In this document: positions 30,485 to 38,890 of the stretch, piece by piece
Numbering within the stretch: position 1 is the stretch's first letter
Layout: every line of letters begins with the position of its first letter
NCBI RefSeq assembly: GCF_008807415.1
Contig: NZ_CP043626.1
Coordinates: 1,550,001 to 1,614,000, forward strand
DNA length: 64,000 nt
Direction: 5' to 3'
Source of the DNA: Pseudomonas denitrificans (nom. rej.)
GTDB lineage: Bacteria; Pseudomonadota; Gammaproteobacteria; Pseudomonadales; Pseudomonadaceae
The notes under the pieces: model-generated
What the model was told of the DNA's origin: nothing
Seen by the model: the letters and a program-made list of their open reading frames with translations, nothing else
Database searches by the model: none
Position numbers and translations under genes: made by a program

Positions 30485-30997
30485 TTACGCCCGGCCTTCA
30501 GCCTTCTCGAACAGCTCCAGCAGGTCCGTCAGCGTGCTTTCCAGGTACTCACCTGCACGGTACGCAGGCTTGAGCGCATCGCCACCTGCCACCACTTCCA
30601 GCGGTCGTTCGATGAAACGGCCTACCGGCTGGAAATCACCATCAAGCACCAGCACCACCGGGATCAGGATACGGTCCAGTTCCATGCGTTCACGCAGGTC
30701 GTCCTCGGCACGTCCCTTGGTGATTACCGCCAGCTCCACGCGCGGTTGCAGGCGCTGCAGATGGTCCATCACGGTGACATTGATCTGGCAGTCCGGGCAC
30801 CACATCTCACCGGCGATCAGCAGGCGGTAGCGGCCCTCGATGGCCTGGATGCGGCGCAGGGTGTCGGCGCTGATGGTGCCGGGTTCAGCCAACTGCTGCT
30901 GGACCTTGCGCACCCCGGCAATCTCGCCGGGCAGGCCGTGGGCGACGAAGGCGTCGAAGCCCTCGCCGATGGAGAAAAGTTCCTCGTAGGAGGCCAT
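30485..30997 (-). CDS. Thioredoxin-family protein (CPDC active site)
   Basis: 170-aa cytoplasmic thioredoxin-fold protein without a signal peptide. The redox motif WCPDC occupies residues 66-70 after the strand YRLLIAGEM, and the cis-Pro region is seen as ILIPVVLVLDGDFQPVGRFIERP. CPDC is unlike the CGPC of thioredoxin and occurs in a little-studied group of such proteins. RBS AAGGA lies before the ATG. No redox partner gene lies nearby, so the substrate is unknown. Confidence 0.82.
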   Translation of the reverse strand: MASYEELFSIGEGFDAFVAHGLPGEIAGVRKVQQQLAEPGTISADTLRRIQAIEGRYRLLIAGEMWCPDCQINVTVMDHLQRLQPRVELAVITKGRAEDDLRERMELDRILIPVVLVLDGDFQPVGRFIERPLEVVAGGDALKPAYRAGEYLESTLTDLLELFEKAEGRA

Positions 30998-31055
30998 GGG
31001 GATTTCCTTGAAGCGGGTGATGGCTCATCCCAGCAGAAATCCCCGTGGCGGGCAA

Positions 31056-31499
31056 TCAGCTCTTGGCGGTCTGCGCCTTGGCGGCTGCCAGGTAGGGCGC
31101 CAGGCGGCGGCCCATTTCCTCGCCCAGAGCCTGCAGGCCGCTGAGCGGGCGGACCATCACCTCGAACTCGACGATCTTGCCGTCCTCGTCGAAGCGGACC
31201 ATGTCGATACCCTTGAGGTCCTTGCCGTTCACCGTGGCGCTGAACTCCAGCACCACGTTCAGGCCGTCGCCGGTGGCCAGTTCGCGGTGGTAGGTGAAGT
31301 TCTCGAACACCTGCAGCACGGTATTGAGAATGGTCGAGACCACCGGCGCGCCGGGGTAGGGCGAGTGCGCCATGGGCGAGCGGAACACCGCGTTGGGCGC
31401 CAGCAGCTGCGGCAGGTTGGACAGGTTCTTGGCAGCCACCATCTGGTGCCAGCTGGCCAGCGAAGCGGCGGCCTGGGGGTGCAGGTTCAGTGCGGTCAC
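31056..31499 (-). CDS. NTF2-like / SnoaL-like fold protein
   Basis: 147 aa with the cone-shaped NTF2-like fold pattern: an N-terminal helix pair (AAASLASWHQMVAAKNLSNL), then APNAVFRSPMAHSPYPG and strands such as VVLEFSATVNGKDLKGIDMVRFD and KIVEFEVMVRPL. The start is GTG with AGGAGG six bases upstream. The family includes isomerases and ligand-binding proteins; no specific function is assigned. Confidence 0.78.
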   Translation of the reverse strand: MTALNLHPQAAASLASWHQMVAAKNLSNLPQLLAPNAVFRSPMAHSPYPGAPVVSTILNTVLQVFENFTYHRELATGDGLNVVLEFSATVNGKDLKGIDMVRFDEDGKIVEFEVMVRPLSGLQALGEEMGRRLAPYLAAAKAQTAKS

Positions 31500-31608
31500 G
31501 GGAATACCTCCTGAGAGTTCTTGTTGTTCACTCAGGACGATACGGCCGCTCCGGCAGGTCGCTCAATGATCGGAAATGACAGAAGACTGATCCTGGCGTA
31601 CAGCGCGC

Positions 31609-32112
31609 TCAGTGCGTCGCCGGGCTGATCAGGTAGCTCACCAGCTGCGGGTCGTCCCCCGGCTCGATGCTCTGCACCGGGCGCGGCAGGTCGGCGAACA
31701 CGGCTTTCCAGAAGGCCGCCGCCACTTCGTCCTGGGAATAGAAACGCACCAGCCAGGGGCCGGGATTGCCCAGCAGCACCTGGTTGGCCAGCGCGCGGCC
31801 TATCCCCGAGCGACGGTACTTCTTCAGCACGAACAGGTCCGATAGCTCCAGCGCGTCGATGCCCGGCAGCTCGCTGCCTTCCACCAGCAGGAAGCCGGCG
31901 ATGAAGCCGTCGGCGAGGATCAGGTTGGCGCTCCACTCCGGCTCGCTCCAGTAGCGCGCCAGGTGCTCCTCGTGGATGTAGAAGCGCCCATCGACCTCCA
32001 CGTCCTCGTCTTCCCAGTCCGACGACTCGTAGGCGTAGTACTGGTAGAGGTTGCGGATCAGGTCCTGGTGTTCAGGGCCGGTCTGCACCAGCTGGATGGA
32101 AAGATCGTTCAT
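31609..32112 (-). CDS. GNAT-family N-acetyltransferase
   Basis: 167 aa. The acetyl-CoA binding motif A is seen as LSDLFVLKKYRRSGIGRALANQ (about residues 90-112), with an acidic N-terminal region (YESSDWEDEDVEVDG) and an upstream strand GFIAGFLLVEG. The start at 32112 (MNDLSIQLV) fits the domain onset; longer in-frame starts add an unrelated extension. Acceptor substrate unknown. It is divergent from the Rrf2-type gene across 143 bp. Confidence 0.82.
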   Translation of the reverse strand: MNDLSIQLVQTGPEHQDLIRNLYQYYAYESSDWEDEDVEVDGRFYIHEEHLARYWSEPEWSANLILADGFIAGFLLVEGSELPGIDALELSDLFVLKKYRRSGIGRALANQVLLGNPGPWLVRFYSQDEVAAAFWKAVFADLPRPVQSIEPGDDPQLVSYLISPATH

Positions 32113-32255
32113 GGTCGATGGCTCGCGGGGAGACGGAAGAGGGCGCGTGAACGCCATTGTCGCCCATTCCCGTGGCAATGCCAGTGGCAGGCGGGTTTGA
32201 ACCGCGCCGCGGCGGGGTGCGATGATGCAGGCGCCTTCACCTTCGAGACCCCACC

Positions 32256-32687
32256 GTGCGAACCGACAGCCGCCTCTCGCGCATGCTCCACGTGCTGCTG
32301 CACATGGCCCGCGACGACCAGCCCGTGACCTCCGAGCGCATCGCCCAGATGCTCGGCACCAACCCGGCCGTGGTGCGGCGGACCATGGGCGGCCTGCGCG
32401 AGGCCGGCTACGTGCGCTCGGAGAAGGGCCACGGTGGCGGCTGGACGCTGGACTGCGACCTGGCCCAGGTCACGCTGCTGGATGTCTACCGCGCGGTGGG
32501 CAGCGAGCGCCTGTTCGCCATGGGCTTCGATAACGTGCACCCGGACTGCCTGGTGGAAAAGGTGGTCAACGACGCGCTGCAGGACGCCATGGAGCAGGCC
32601 ACCGCCATCCTCCTTGAACGCCTGGGCGCCGTGTCCCTGGCCGATCTCGCCGAACGCTTCACGGCGCTTTACCCGAAAGACCACTGA
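32256..32687 (+). CDS. Rrf2-family transcriptional regulator
   Basis: 143 aa with a GTG start. Winged HTH of the Rrf2 type: MLHVLLHMARDDQPVTSERIAQ, then NPAVVRRTMGGLREAGYVRSEKGHGGGW. Only one Cys is present (HPDCLVEK), so the three-Cys Fe-S ligand set of IscR/NsrR is missing and it probably senses something else. It resembles YwnA-like members. The following small membrane protein gene is 104 bp downstream and may be its target. Confidence 0.85.
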   Translation: MRTDSRLSRMLHVLLHMARDDQPVTSERIAQMLGTNPAVVRRTMGGLREAGYVRSEKGHGGGWTLDCDLAQVTLLDVYRAVGSERLFAMGFDNVHPDCLVEKVVNDALQDAMEQATAILLERLGAVSLADLAERFTALYPKDH

Positions 32688-32791
32688 TGATTCCTGGTTG
32701 AAATGCCGGTCGATGACCGGCATTGACCCTGTGCGCTCAATCAAGTTACTTTAAAAGTAACGAAAGATACCAAGCCCACCAGGAACCTCCC

Positions 32792-33178
32792 ATGATCGAT
32801 CTCTTGAACTCGCCGCTGGCCGGCGCGCTGTGGACCTGCCTTGCCCTGGCCATCGCCGCCTCCGCGCTGTCCATGACCGTCACCCAGACCGAACTCTTCG
32901 CACCCCTGCGCGCACTGGCCTGGAAGGTCCACCCGCAGGTCGGCCACCTGTTCCAGTGCTTCTACTGCTTCAGCCACTGGGTGGTGATCGCCGGCACCCT
33001 GGTCTACCGTCCGGTAGTGATCGCCAGTGGCTGGGCGCCTGTCGACTGGCTGGTGGCGACCTTCTTCACCATCGCCCTGACGGCGATGTTCTGCGGGCTG
33101 CTGTTCAAGGTGTTCCTCACCGCCATGGCCAAAGCCGTGAGCGAGCGGGAGCTGAAGAAGCTGTTCGCCAGCGAGTGA
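32792..33178 (+). CDS. DUF1360-like small membrane protein
   Basis: 128-aa protein with three hydrophobic stretches (LAGALWTCLALAIAASALSM, the middle HWVVIAGTLVY and ATFFTIALTAMFCGLLFKVFL). The motif FQCFYCFSHW gives the CxxC-x-x-HW pattern that I associate with DUF1360. AGGAACCTCCC precedes the ATG. It is followed at 16 bp by a methyltransferase gene, suggesting co-transcription. Function unknown. Confidence 0.65.
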   Translation: MIDLLNSPLAGALWTCLALAIAASALSMTVTQTELFAPLRALAWKVHPQVGHLFQCFYCFSHWVVIAGTLVYRPVVIASGWAPVDWLVATFFTIALTAMFCGLLFKVFLTAMAKAVSERELKKLFASE

Positions 33179-33194
33179 CCAGAAAGGACTCTGC

Positions 33195-33883
33195 ATGACC
33201 CCCGCCGAACTGATGGCCCCGTTCCACGACCCCGACGCCGCCGCGCGCTACACGGAGAACCCGCCGCGCTTCGTCCCCGGCCTGTTCGACCTGCACCGCA
33301 TGGTGGCCATCCTGCTGGCCGAGCAGGCGCCGCACGACGGCCACCTGCTGGTACTCGGCGCGGGCGGCGGCATGGAGCTGCGTGCCTTCGCCGAAGCCCA
33401 GCCGGCCTGGAGCTTCACCGGCGTTGACCCCTCCGCCGAGATGCTCGCGGTGGCCGCGCAGATGCTCGGGCCGAACGCTGGACGCGCTGACCTGCTGCAG
33501 GGCTACATCGACGACGCTCCGCCGGGCCCGTTCGACGGTGGCGCCTGCCTGCTGACCCTGCATTTCCTGCCCGAGGCGGAACGCCTGCGCGTGCTGCGCG
33601 AGATCCACGCTCGGTTGAGGCCCGGTGCTGCCTTCGTCATGGCGCACCTCTGTGTGCCGCAAGGGGCTGGCGAGCGGGCGCGCTGGCTGTCGCGCTACGC
33701 CGAGTTCGCCGTCAGCTCCGGGATGGAGCCGGGCAACGCGCAGCAGGCACGCAACGCCGTGGATGCGCACCTGAACATCCTCACCCCGAGCAGGACGAAG
33801 CGCTGCTCTGGGAGGCCGGCTTCAGCCGCATCGAAGCCTTCTACGTCGGCTTCGCCTTCCGTGGCTGGGTTGCACTCGCTTGA
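33195..33883 (+). CDS. Class I SAM-dependent methyltransferase (frameshifted)
   Basis: Corrected length 229 aa. SAM-binding motif I is HLLVLGAGGGMELRAFAEAQ, motif II FTGVDPSAEML, and an acidic post-motif FDGGACLLTLHFLP follows. The C-terminal frame is lost at CCCC 33784-33787: with a fifth C it continues EQDEALLWEAGFSRIEAFYVG and ends at TGA 33881-33883. AGAAAGGA lies before the ATG. Substrate unknown; YecO/CmoA-like general fold. As read, the tail would be replaced by unrelated residues ending at 33899. Confidence 0.85.
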
Positions 33884-33932
33884 TACGGACCTCTGCTAGG
33901 CTGGCGTCCCGTTTTGCGCTGGACGCCAGTCG

Positions 33933-34424
33933 ATGCAGATTCCTGCCACCCACGTCATCCACCAGACCGAACACTGGCTGCTCAACCACCATTTGGCGTC
34001 CGCCTTGCCGGGCTACCTGATGCTCGGTTCGAAGCAGCCGGTGGAGTCCCTGGCCGACCTGCCGGAAGCCGCGCTGGCGGAAATGGGCGTGCTGATGGCG
34101 AAGGTCCAGCGCATCCTCGAAGCAACACTGCAACCCAGATGGCTGTATATCGGCCGCTTCGGCCATTCGCCGGGCTTCCCCATCCACTTCCATTTCATCC
34201 CGGTATACGCCTGGGTCGAGGAAGCCTTCTGGGCCGATGAGCGCTATCGCTCATTAAGTCAGTTCGCCCATATCGAGGATGCCTCCACCCAGACCGACGG
34301 CGCGGAACTGACCCTGTTCGTCTGGCGTGAATTCGGCGAAGCGCCGGTGCCGCCCGCCGTGCAGGGGCCGTCGATCGAACAGGTGATCGAGCGGTTACGC
34401 GGGCGTTTCGTCCAGCCCCAGTGA
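33933..34424 (+). CDS. HIT-like family protein
   Basis: 163 aa. A histidine-triad-like core is seen as FPIHFHFIPVY (about residues 83-93), with preceding WLYIGRFGHSPG and the N-terminal region HVIHQTEHWLLNHHLASALPGYLMLGSK typical of HIT hydrolases acting on nucleotide conjugates. The HxHxH motif is HFHF with one His short of the full HxHxHxx, so activity is uncertain. Its 3' end overlaps the convergent LysR gene by 30 bp. Confidence 0.72.
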   Translation: MQIPATHVIHQTEHWLLNHHLASALPGYLMLGSKQPVESLADLPEAALAEMGVLMAKVQRILEATLQPRWLYIGRFGHSPGFPIHFHFIPVYAWVEEAFWADERYRSLSQFAHIEDASTQTDGAELTLFVWREFGEAPVPPAVQGPSIEQVIERLRGRFVQPQ

Positions 34425-35339
34425 CGCCAGCAACCAGTCATGGAACAACTGCGCCGCCGGTGACAGCTGGCGGTGGCGCAGGGACACCAGGTACTCGCCG
34501 CGCTCGGTGACCATGGCCAGGTCCGTCACCCGCTGCATCTCGCCGTTGGCCACCGCATCATCCGCCATGAACCCCCAGGCCAGGCCGATGCCCATACCTT
34601 GCTGCACGGCGCGGTAGGCGAGGGTGAGCTGGTTGAACACCGGGTCGCTCTCCGCCGGCTGGTAATCCTTGCCGAAGTGACCGAACCAGTCGTGCCAGTC
34701 CAGGCAGCTCCAGGCCGAGGTATCCAGCTGCACCAGCGATGCGGCGGCGAGCTGGTCGAGGGTGGTGATGCGGGATGCGTCGAAGTCCGGCCGGGCGACC
34801 GGGTAGACCACTTCGGGCAGCACGAAGCGGCTGTTCAGCGTGGTCCAGTCGCCCGCGCCGTAGAGGATGCCCAGGTCGAAGTCCACCAGGCTGGCTTCGT
34901 CGATCTCGTTGATCGCGTGGACATGCACGGCGATACCGGGGTGGGCCTTGTTGAATTCGATCAGCTTGGGGAACAGCCAGAACTGCGCCAGCGCGTGGGT
35001 CGCCAGCACCGACACGGCGTTGCTCTGGTGCACGTTGCGGATGCGCCGCACGCTGTGCTGCAGGCGATCGAGCAGCATGTCCACGGTGGTCAGCAGCTCC
35101 GCGCCGGCGGCGGTCAGGGTGACGCCGCGCGGTTTGCGCTCGAACAGCGGCACCTTGAGGCTGTCTTCCAGCGCGCGCATCTGCTTGCTCACCGCGCTCT
35201 GGGTGAGGAACAGCTCGGTGGCGGCCTGGGTGAAGCTGCCATAGCGGCCCACGGCCTCGAAGGTGATGAGGGTTTCCAGGGGCGGCAGGGTGCGCAGGTA
35301 ACGGCTGATGACGGCTCTCCGGTGAAAGGTATGAGGCAT
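34395..35339 (-). CDS. LysR-family transcriptional regulator (GcvA-type)
   Basis: 314 aa. The N-terminal part reads RYLRTLPPLETLITFEAVG then SFTQAATELFLTQSAVSKQM, the HTH of the GcvA/AmpR/TrpI subgroup. The effector domain contains VLATHALAQFWLFPKLIEFN and FDLGILYGAGDWTTL. It is divergent from a DMT-family exporter gene across 108 bp, which makes that exporter the likely target. Effector unknown. Confidence 0.88.
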   Translation of the reverse strand: MPHTFHRRAVISRYLRTLPPLETLITFEAVGRYGSFTQAATELFLTQSAVSKQMRALEDSLKVPLFERKPRGVTLTAAGAELLTTVDMLLDRLQHSVRRIRNVHQSNAVSVLATHALAQFWLFPKLIEFNKAHPGIAVHVHAINEIDEASLVDFDLGILYGAGDWTTLNSRFVLPEVVYPVARPDFDASRITTLDQLAAASLVQLDTSAWSCLDWHDWFGHFGKDYQPAESDPVFNQLTLAYRAVQQGMGIGLAWGFMADDAVANGEMQRVTDLAMVTERGEYLVSLRHRQLSPAAQLFHDWLLASLGLDETPA

Positions 35340-35447
35340 TCCTTGTGGGAATGTCTCGGTGCGGATTTATCCTTGGTCAGAACCTACCACAACCGCTACC
35401 GTGGCGGCTCTTTATGGGCATTCACTGAAGTATCGAGGTTGTTGGAG

Positions 35448-36398
35448 ATGAAACGCGGGGTGGTCTACGCAGGCATGGCAGGGGCAATCTGGGGTGGGGT
35501 GATCCTCGCGCCGTCGCTGGTGCCGGAATTCAACCCGCTGCTGATCAGTTCCGTGCGTTTCGCGCTGTATGGCGCCATCTCGCTGCTGATCGCGCTGCCC
35601 GTGGCCCTCGGCCTGCTGCGCCGGGTCAGCCGCGAGGACCTGTCGATGCTGATCCGCCTGTCCCTGGCCGGCAACCTGCTGTACTTCGCGCTGCTGTCGG
35701 CGGCGGTGCAGTTCGCCGGAGTGGCGGCGGCCTCGCTGATCAACGGCATCATGCCGCTGGCGATCAGCTACCGCAGCCGTTCCGAGCAGGACTCGCTGCC
35801 GTTGTCGCGGATGAAGATGCCGCTGGCGCTGGTGGCGCTGGGCATTCTCTGCATCAACCTCGATCCGTCGGCGCTGATGGCGGCCGGCAGCACGCCGGGC
35901 GAGCGCATCCTCGGCATCGTCTGCGGCTTCTCGGCGGTGGTCTGCTGGTCCTGGTTCGCCACGGCCAACGCTCGCTACCTGAAGGCCAGCCACTTCAACA
36001 GCCACGAATGGTCGACGCTGACCGGCGTGGTCACCGGGGTCATGGCCGTGGTGCTGGCGGGCGTCGGTGTACTGATTGCGCCGCAGGCGGTGCCGACCGG
36101 CATTTCCGCGGAGCGCTGGATGGTCTTCCTCTGGGTCTCGCTGTTCCTCGCCATCTTCGGCTCGTGGGTCGCCAATGGTCTGTGGAACGCCGCGACGCGC
36201 CGCCTGCCGATGAGCCTCGGTGGCCAGCTGATCGTCTTCGAGACGCTGTTCGCCTGCGCCTATGCCTACATCAACGAACAGCGGTTGCCCGGCCCGGTGG
36301 AGGCGCTGGCGATTGTCCTGCTGACCGTTGGCGTGCTCTGGGCCATCGGCCTGCACCGTGCGCCGGCTGAGGTCCCGGCGCGCGCCGTGGAGTCCTGA
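35448..36398 (+). CDS. EamA/DMT-family transporter
   Basis: 316-aa drug/metabolite exporter with ten hydrophobic segments in two EamA repeats (GVVYAGMAGAIWGGVILAPSL and ILGIVCGFSAVVCWSWFATA mark their starts; the second ends in ALAIVLLTVGVLWAIGL). GGAG lies close to the ATG. The in-frame reading extends upstream, but the homologous N terminus begins here. Probably controlled by the divergent LysR regulator. Substrate unknown. Confidence 0.87.
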   Translation: MKRGVVYAGMAGAIWGGVILAPSLVPEFNPLLISSVRFALYGAISLLIALPVALGLLRRVSREDLSMLIRLSLAGNLLYFALLSAAVQFAGVAAASLINGIMPLAISYRSRSEQDSLPLSRMKMPLALVALGILCINLDPSALMAAGSTPGERILGIVCGFSAVVCWSWFATANARYLKASHFNSHEWSTLTGVVTGVMAVVLAGVGVLIAPQAVPTGISAERWMVFLWVSLFLAIFGSWVANGLWNAATRRLPMSLGGQLIVFETLFACAYAYINEQRLPGPVEALAIVLLTVGVLWAIGLHRAPAEVPARAVES

Positions 36399-36399
36399 G

Positions 36400-37097
36400 T
36401 CAGGTCTTCGGGCTGCCTTCCAGGCGCGGGCTCCAGTCTTCCACTGCGCCGTTCTCCAGGCGCCGCGACAGGGTGCGGCGCCAGTTCGGTGGTAGCGGCA
36501 GTTCCAGGCATTCGCGCAGCACGTCGGCGTTCACTCGCTTGTCGAACAGCACGGCAGAAAGCCGTTGCAGCGACCAGTCGGAGTAGGGGCGCTCGACCAG
36601 TTCGAGCGACGCTCCGGCGGCCACCGCGCCTTCCTCCAGCACCCGGTAGTACCAGCCGGTGCGTCCCGATTCCTGCACACGCAGGGCCATCTGCGCCACG
36701 TCGAAGCGATCGTTGAGCTTCCAGCAGGGCATGCGCCCCTGGGAAACCTCCAGCAAGGCCGTGCCGGCGCGGATGCGGTCGCCCAGGCAGAGGTTCGCTT
36801 CGGTCCAGCCGGTGGTGCTGAAGTTCTCGCCGAACGCGCCGGGCTGGCCCAGCAGCGGGTGCGCGCCCAACTCGGCGACCCAGTCCGCGTAGTGCTCGCG
36901 GGGTAGTGGTGGATGGCCTTTTCGATGCCGCCGTGAACGCGCAGGTCGCCTTGCTCGTCGCTCTCCAGCCCCAGCGTGGTCACCGCCAGAATGTTCTGGC
37001 GCGGTTGCTTGGCGATGGCGCTGCGCGAACCGGGCCGGGTGAAGGGCACGGCTTGGCCGGTGAGGAGGGCGTCGAGGGAAACGGCGGGCAGGCTCAT
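36400..37097 (-). CDS. MOSC-domain protein (YiiM-like, frameshifted)
   Basis: Corrected length 232 aa. Molybdenum-cofactor sulfurase C-terminal domain protein related to E. coli YiiM, which is involved in detoxifying N-hydroxylated compounds. The segments DLRVHGGIEKAIHHYP, GAFGENFSTTGWTEANLCLGDR and GRMPCWKLNDRFD are seen, the last holding the conserved Cys. The frame breaks at GGGG 36900-36903 (+ strand), where one more base gives HHYPREHYADWVAELGAHP. The ATG at 37097 is used; a TTG 36 bp upstream is possible. It is convergent with the DMT gene, 1 bp apart. Confidence 0.85.
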
Positions 37098-37228
37098 GTC
37101 GGGATTCTCGGGCTTGGAAATGGTATCGACCAAAAACTACCTGGACAAAATCCGTCAGGACGGTAGGCTCTGTCAAGGTTTCGATTCGATACCAAGTAAG
37201 TTTCCCTTCGATTTCGCGAGAGTTCGCC

Positions 37229-37468
37229 ATGCACAAGTACCGCCTGACTATCCAGCGCCACGGCCAGTTGCTCGGCCATTTCGATTCCGATCTGCCCTGG
37301 GCTCGTGACGCCGTGCGCGCCATCGCCGAGAGCCTGGGCGGGCAGGATTTCGACCTGGAGCTGCAGGTCGCCGACAGCGAACGCCGCCTGCTGGAAAGCT
37401 CGCCAGCCGGCATCAAGGTGCTGGCCAGCGAGCCGTTGTTCCGCCCGGTGCCGTTGCACACCTTGTAG
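37229..37468 (+). CDS. Conserved hypothetical protein, 79 aa
   Basis: Small protein (MHKYRLTIQRHGQLLGHFDSD...) with a beta-beta-alpha-beta look: a polar strand pair, a helix ARDAVRAIAESLG and a strand FDLELQVADSERRLLES. No signal peptide. It reads like the small uncharacterised proteins common in Pseudomonas. The stop codon TAG is shared with the first bases of the REP cluster that follows. Function not recognised. Confidence 0.7.
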   Translation: MHKYRLTIQRHGQLLGHFDSDLPWARDAVRAIAESLGGQDFDLELQVADSERRLLESSPAGIKVLASEPLFRPVPLHTL

Positions 37469-37725
37469 GAACGGGCCATGCGCGCGATCGCGGGCATGGC
37501 CCGCTCCTACAGGTTGAATTCTGTGTCTGACGTAGGGCGCATAACCCGGCACGGGTTATCCGCCGGTTACGTTACGGCGGATAACGCTGGCGCGTTATGC
37601 GCCCTACCAGTGCGGCCGAGGCACTACGTAGGATGGCGTGGAGCGCGCGCGGGCAGCATGGGTATCGCTGCGCTCCACCATCCTGCAAAAGCCGCTGAGG
37701 CTGTCAGGTGCGCAGGTGGTTTTCC
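37465..37725. repeat. REP cluster C-B-A plus BRO 3' tail, copy 1
   Basis: Type C hairpin (GTAGGAACGGGCCATG ... CGGGCATGGCCCGCTCCTAC), type B (TAGGGCGCATAACCC ... GTTATGCGCCCTAC) and a shortened type A (37628-37687) run directly into the last codons of the BRO-N gene. The whole block is repeated in the same orientation at 38585-38869 with only scattered differences. Confidence 0.9.
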
Positions 37726-38180
37726 AGCAGGCCGACGGCGTCGCGCCAGCGCAGCCAGAGGTTGCCCTGCCAGTCCATCACCGGCAGCGACTCGCCCAGC
37801 AGGTGCTGCATGCGCCGGCGCGGCAGGCGGGCGTCGAGGTTGGAGGCGTCGCGCAGGGCGGGCACCACGTCGTTGGTCAGCCATTGGCGCAGGCTGCGGT
37901 TTTCCGGGTGGTGGCAGTAGATGAGCAGCAGGGCGTAGAGGCCGCTCTCGCTGACCAGCAGTTCCGGTTCGGTACTGCCGGCAAGGCGCTCGCGGCGGGA
38001 CTGGTCGTGGTCCAGCCGGCCGATGAGATGGGCTTCGACGGGGCGGTTGATCAGCTTGCTCAGGTCACGCACCACGAACCACGCCTGCTGCTCGATCAGC
38101 AGGGCGCGCAGTTGCCGGTTGTAGCGGACGAACAGGGTCGGGATCAGGCCGTCGTCGGCCGGGGAAATCGAAAGGTTCAT
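37704..38180 (-). CDS. BRO-N domain protein (phage antirepressor-like)
   Basis: 158 aa. The Bro-N domain spans most of the protein: RALLIEQQAWFVVRDLSKLI, then LLVSESGLYALLLIYCHHPE and RSLRQWLTNDVVPALRD, which is the conserved core of prophage antirepressors. AAGGAG lies 7 bp upstream of ATG. A 67-aa open frame overlaps its start by ATGA. No other phage genes are around, so this is a solitary domesticated or mobile cassette gene. Its stop-proximal sequence belongs to a repeated block found again 1.1 kb away. Confidence 0.82.
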   Translation of the reverse strand: MNLSISPADDGLIPTLFVRYNRQLRALLIEQQAWFVVRDLSKLINRPVEAHLIGRLDHDQSRRERLAGSTEPELLVSESGLYALLLIYCHHPENRSLRQWLTNDVVPALRDASNLDARLPRRRMQHLLGESLPVMDWQGNLWLRWRDAVGLLENHLRT

Positions 38181-38380
38181 GCTGTTGCTCCTTGTACGTT
38201 CAAGAAGCCGCCGCCCGAAACTGCCGAAGAGGGAGGCGGACCGTGCAAGGGTGGAAAACCAGCTTGTTCGTAAACGCCGGCCGGGCCAAAGCCCGCCTCA
38301 CACGGCCCGCCATAGACAGCGAAGCGAATCCGGCACCGAGGTGGTGCCGGACTGCCACTGCATACAGCGATTACGAACAA
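38177..38380 (-). CDS. Possible small ORF coupled to the BRO-N gene
   Basis: A 67-codon open frame (TTG start) ends in TGA overlapping the BRO-N ATG as ATGA, a translational-coupling layout. It is Pro/Gly-rich (RIRFAVYGGPCEAGFGPAG, then QAGFPPLHGPPPSSAV). There is no clear RBS and no ATG, and it spans a large inverted repeat, so it may be a structured leader instead. I recall similar leader-like frames before BRO/ash-type genes, but cannot verify this. Confidence 0.35.
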   Translation of the reverse strand: MFVIAVCSGSPAPPRCRIRFAVYGGPCEAGFGPAGVYEQAGFPPLHGPPPSSAVSGGGFLNVQGATA

Positions 38381-38398
38381 AGATCAGGTTTCCACACC
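38250..38398. repeat. Long imperfect inverted repeat in the BRO-N 5' region
   Basis: Left arm GGTGGAAAACC-AGC-TTGTTCGTAA (38250-38273) pairs with right arm TTACGAACAA-AGATCA-GGTTTCCACACC (38371-38398); the inner 10 bp match perfectly. Between them sits a further perfect stem, CCGGCACC/GGTGCCGG (38330-38350) with a 5-base loop. The rest of the 38181-38584 gap holds no convincing gene. Confidence 0.75.
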
Positions 38399-38584
38399 TG
38401 GCCACGATGACGCTGTGGCAGGGCGAAACGCTAAGCAGTGAGTTCGTAGGACCGCAACGCCGGAAAAGTGTAGGGACCTTCCCCTGCATCCCGCAGCGGC
38501 TTCACCTGATTGGCGTGCTGGCTTTCAGGAATTGCGAGACCGTCGGGCATTTCCGCACGAAAACCCCTGCACCCGCGTTCCCCT

Positions 38585-38869
38585 GTAGGAGCGAGCCATG
38601 CTCGCGATCGCGGGCATGGCCCGCTCCTACAGGATGAGTCCGGTGTCTGACGTAGGGCGCATAGCCCGGCACGGGTTATCCGCCGGTTACGTTACGGCGG
38701 ATAACGCTGGCGCGTTATGCGCCCGACCAGTGCGGCCGAGACACTACGCAGGATGGCGTGGAGCGCAGCGATACCCATCAACGCACACGCACGGCCGGCA
38801 TGGGTATCGCTGCGCTCCACCCATCCTACAAAAGCTGCTGAGGCTGTCAGGTGCGGAGGTGGTTTTCCA
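38585..38869. repeat. REP cluster C-B-A plus BRO 3' tail, copy 2
   Basis: Type C (GTAGGAGCGAGCCATG ... CATGGCCCGCTCCTAC), B and a full-length A (38749-38829), followed by TCAGGTGCGGAGGTGG, which is the reverse complement of the last codons of the BRO-N gene (ENHLRT stop). Identity with copy 1 then ends abruptly, 22 bp before the LysR stop. Confidence 0.9.
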
Positions 38870-38890
38870 TCGGGCACGGCGCAGAGCGCC

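Noticed and set aside
38179-38637. A + strand frame of 152 codons over the BRO-N leader and REP cluster
   Set aside because: Reads through inverted repeats and hairpins with no RBS or fold; not coding-like.
37465-38869. Repeated hairpins considered as CRISPR or as IS ends
   Set aside because: No regular spacers, no transposase and no target-site duplication found; REP-type hairpins explain them better.
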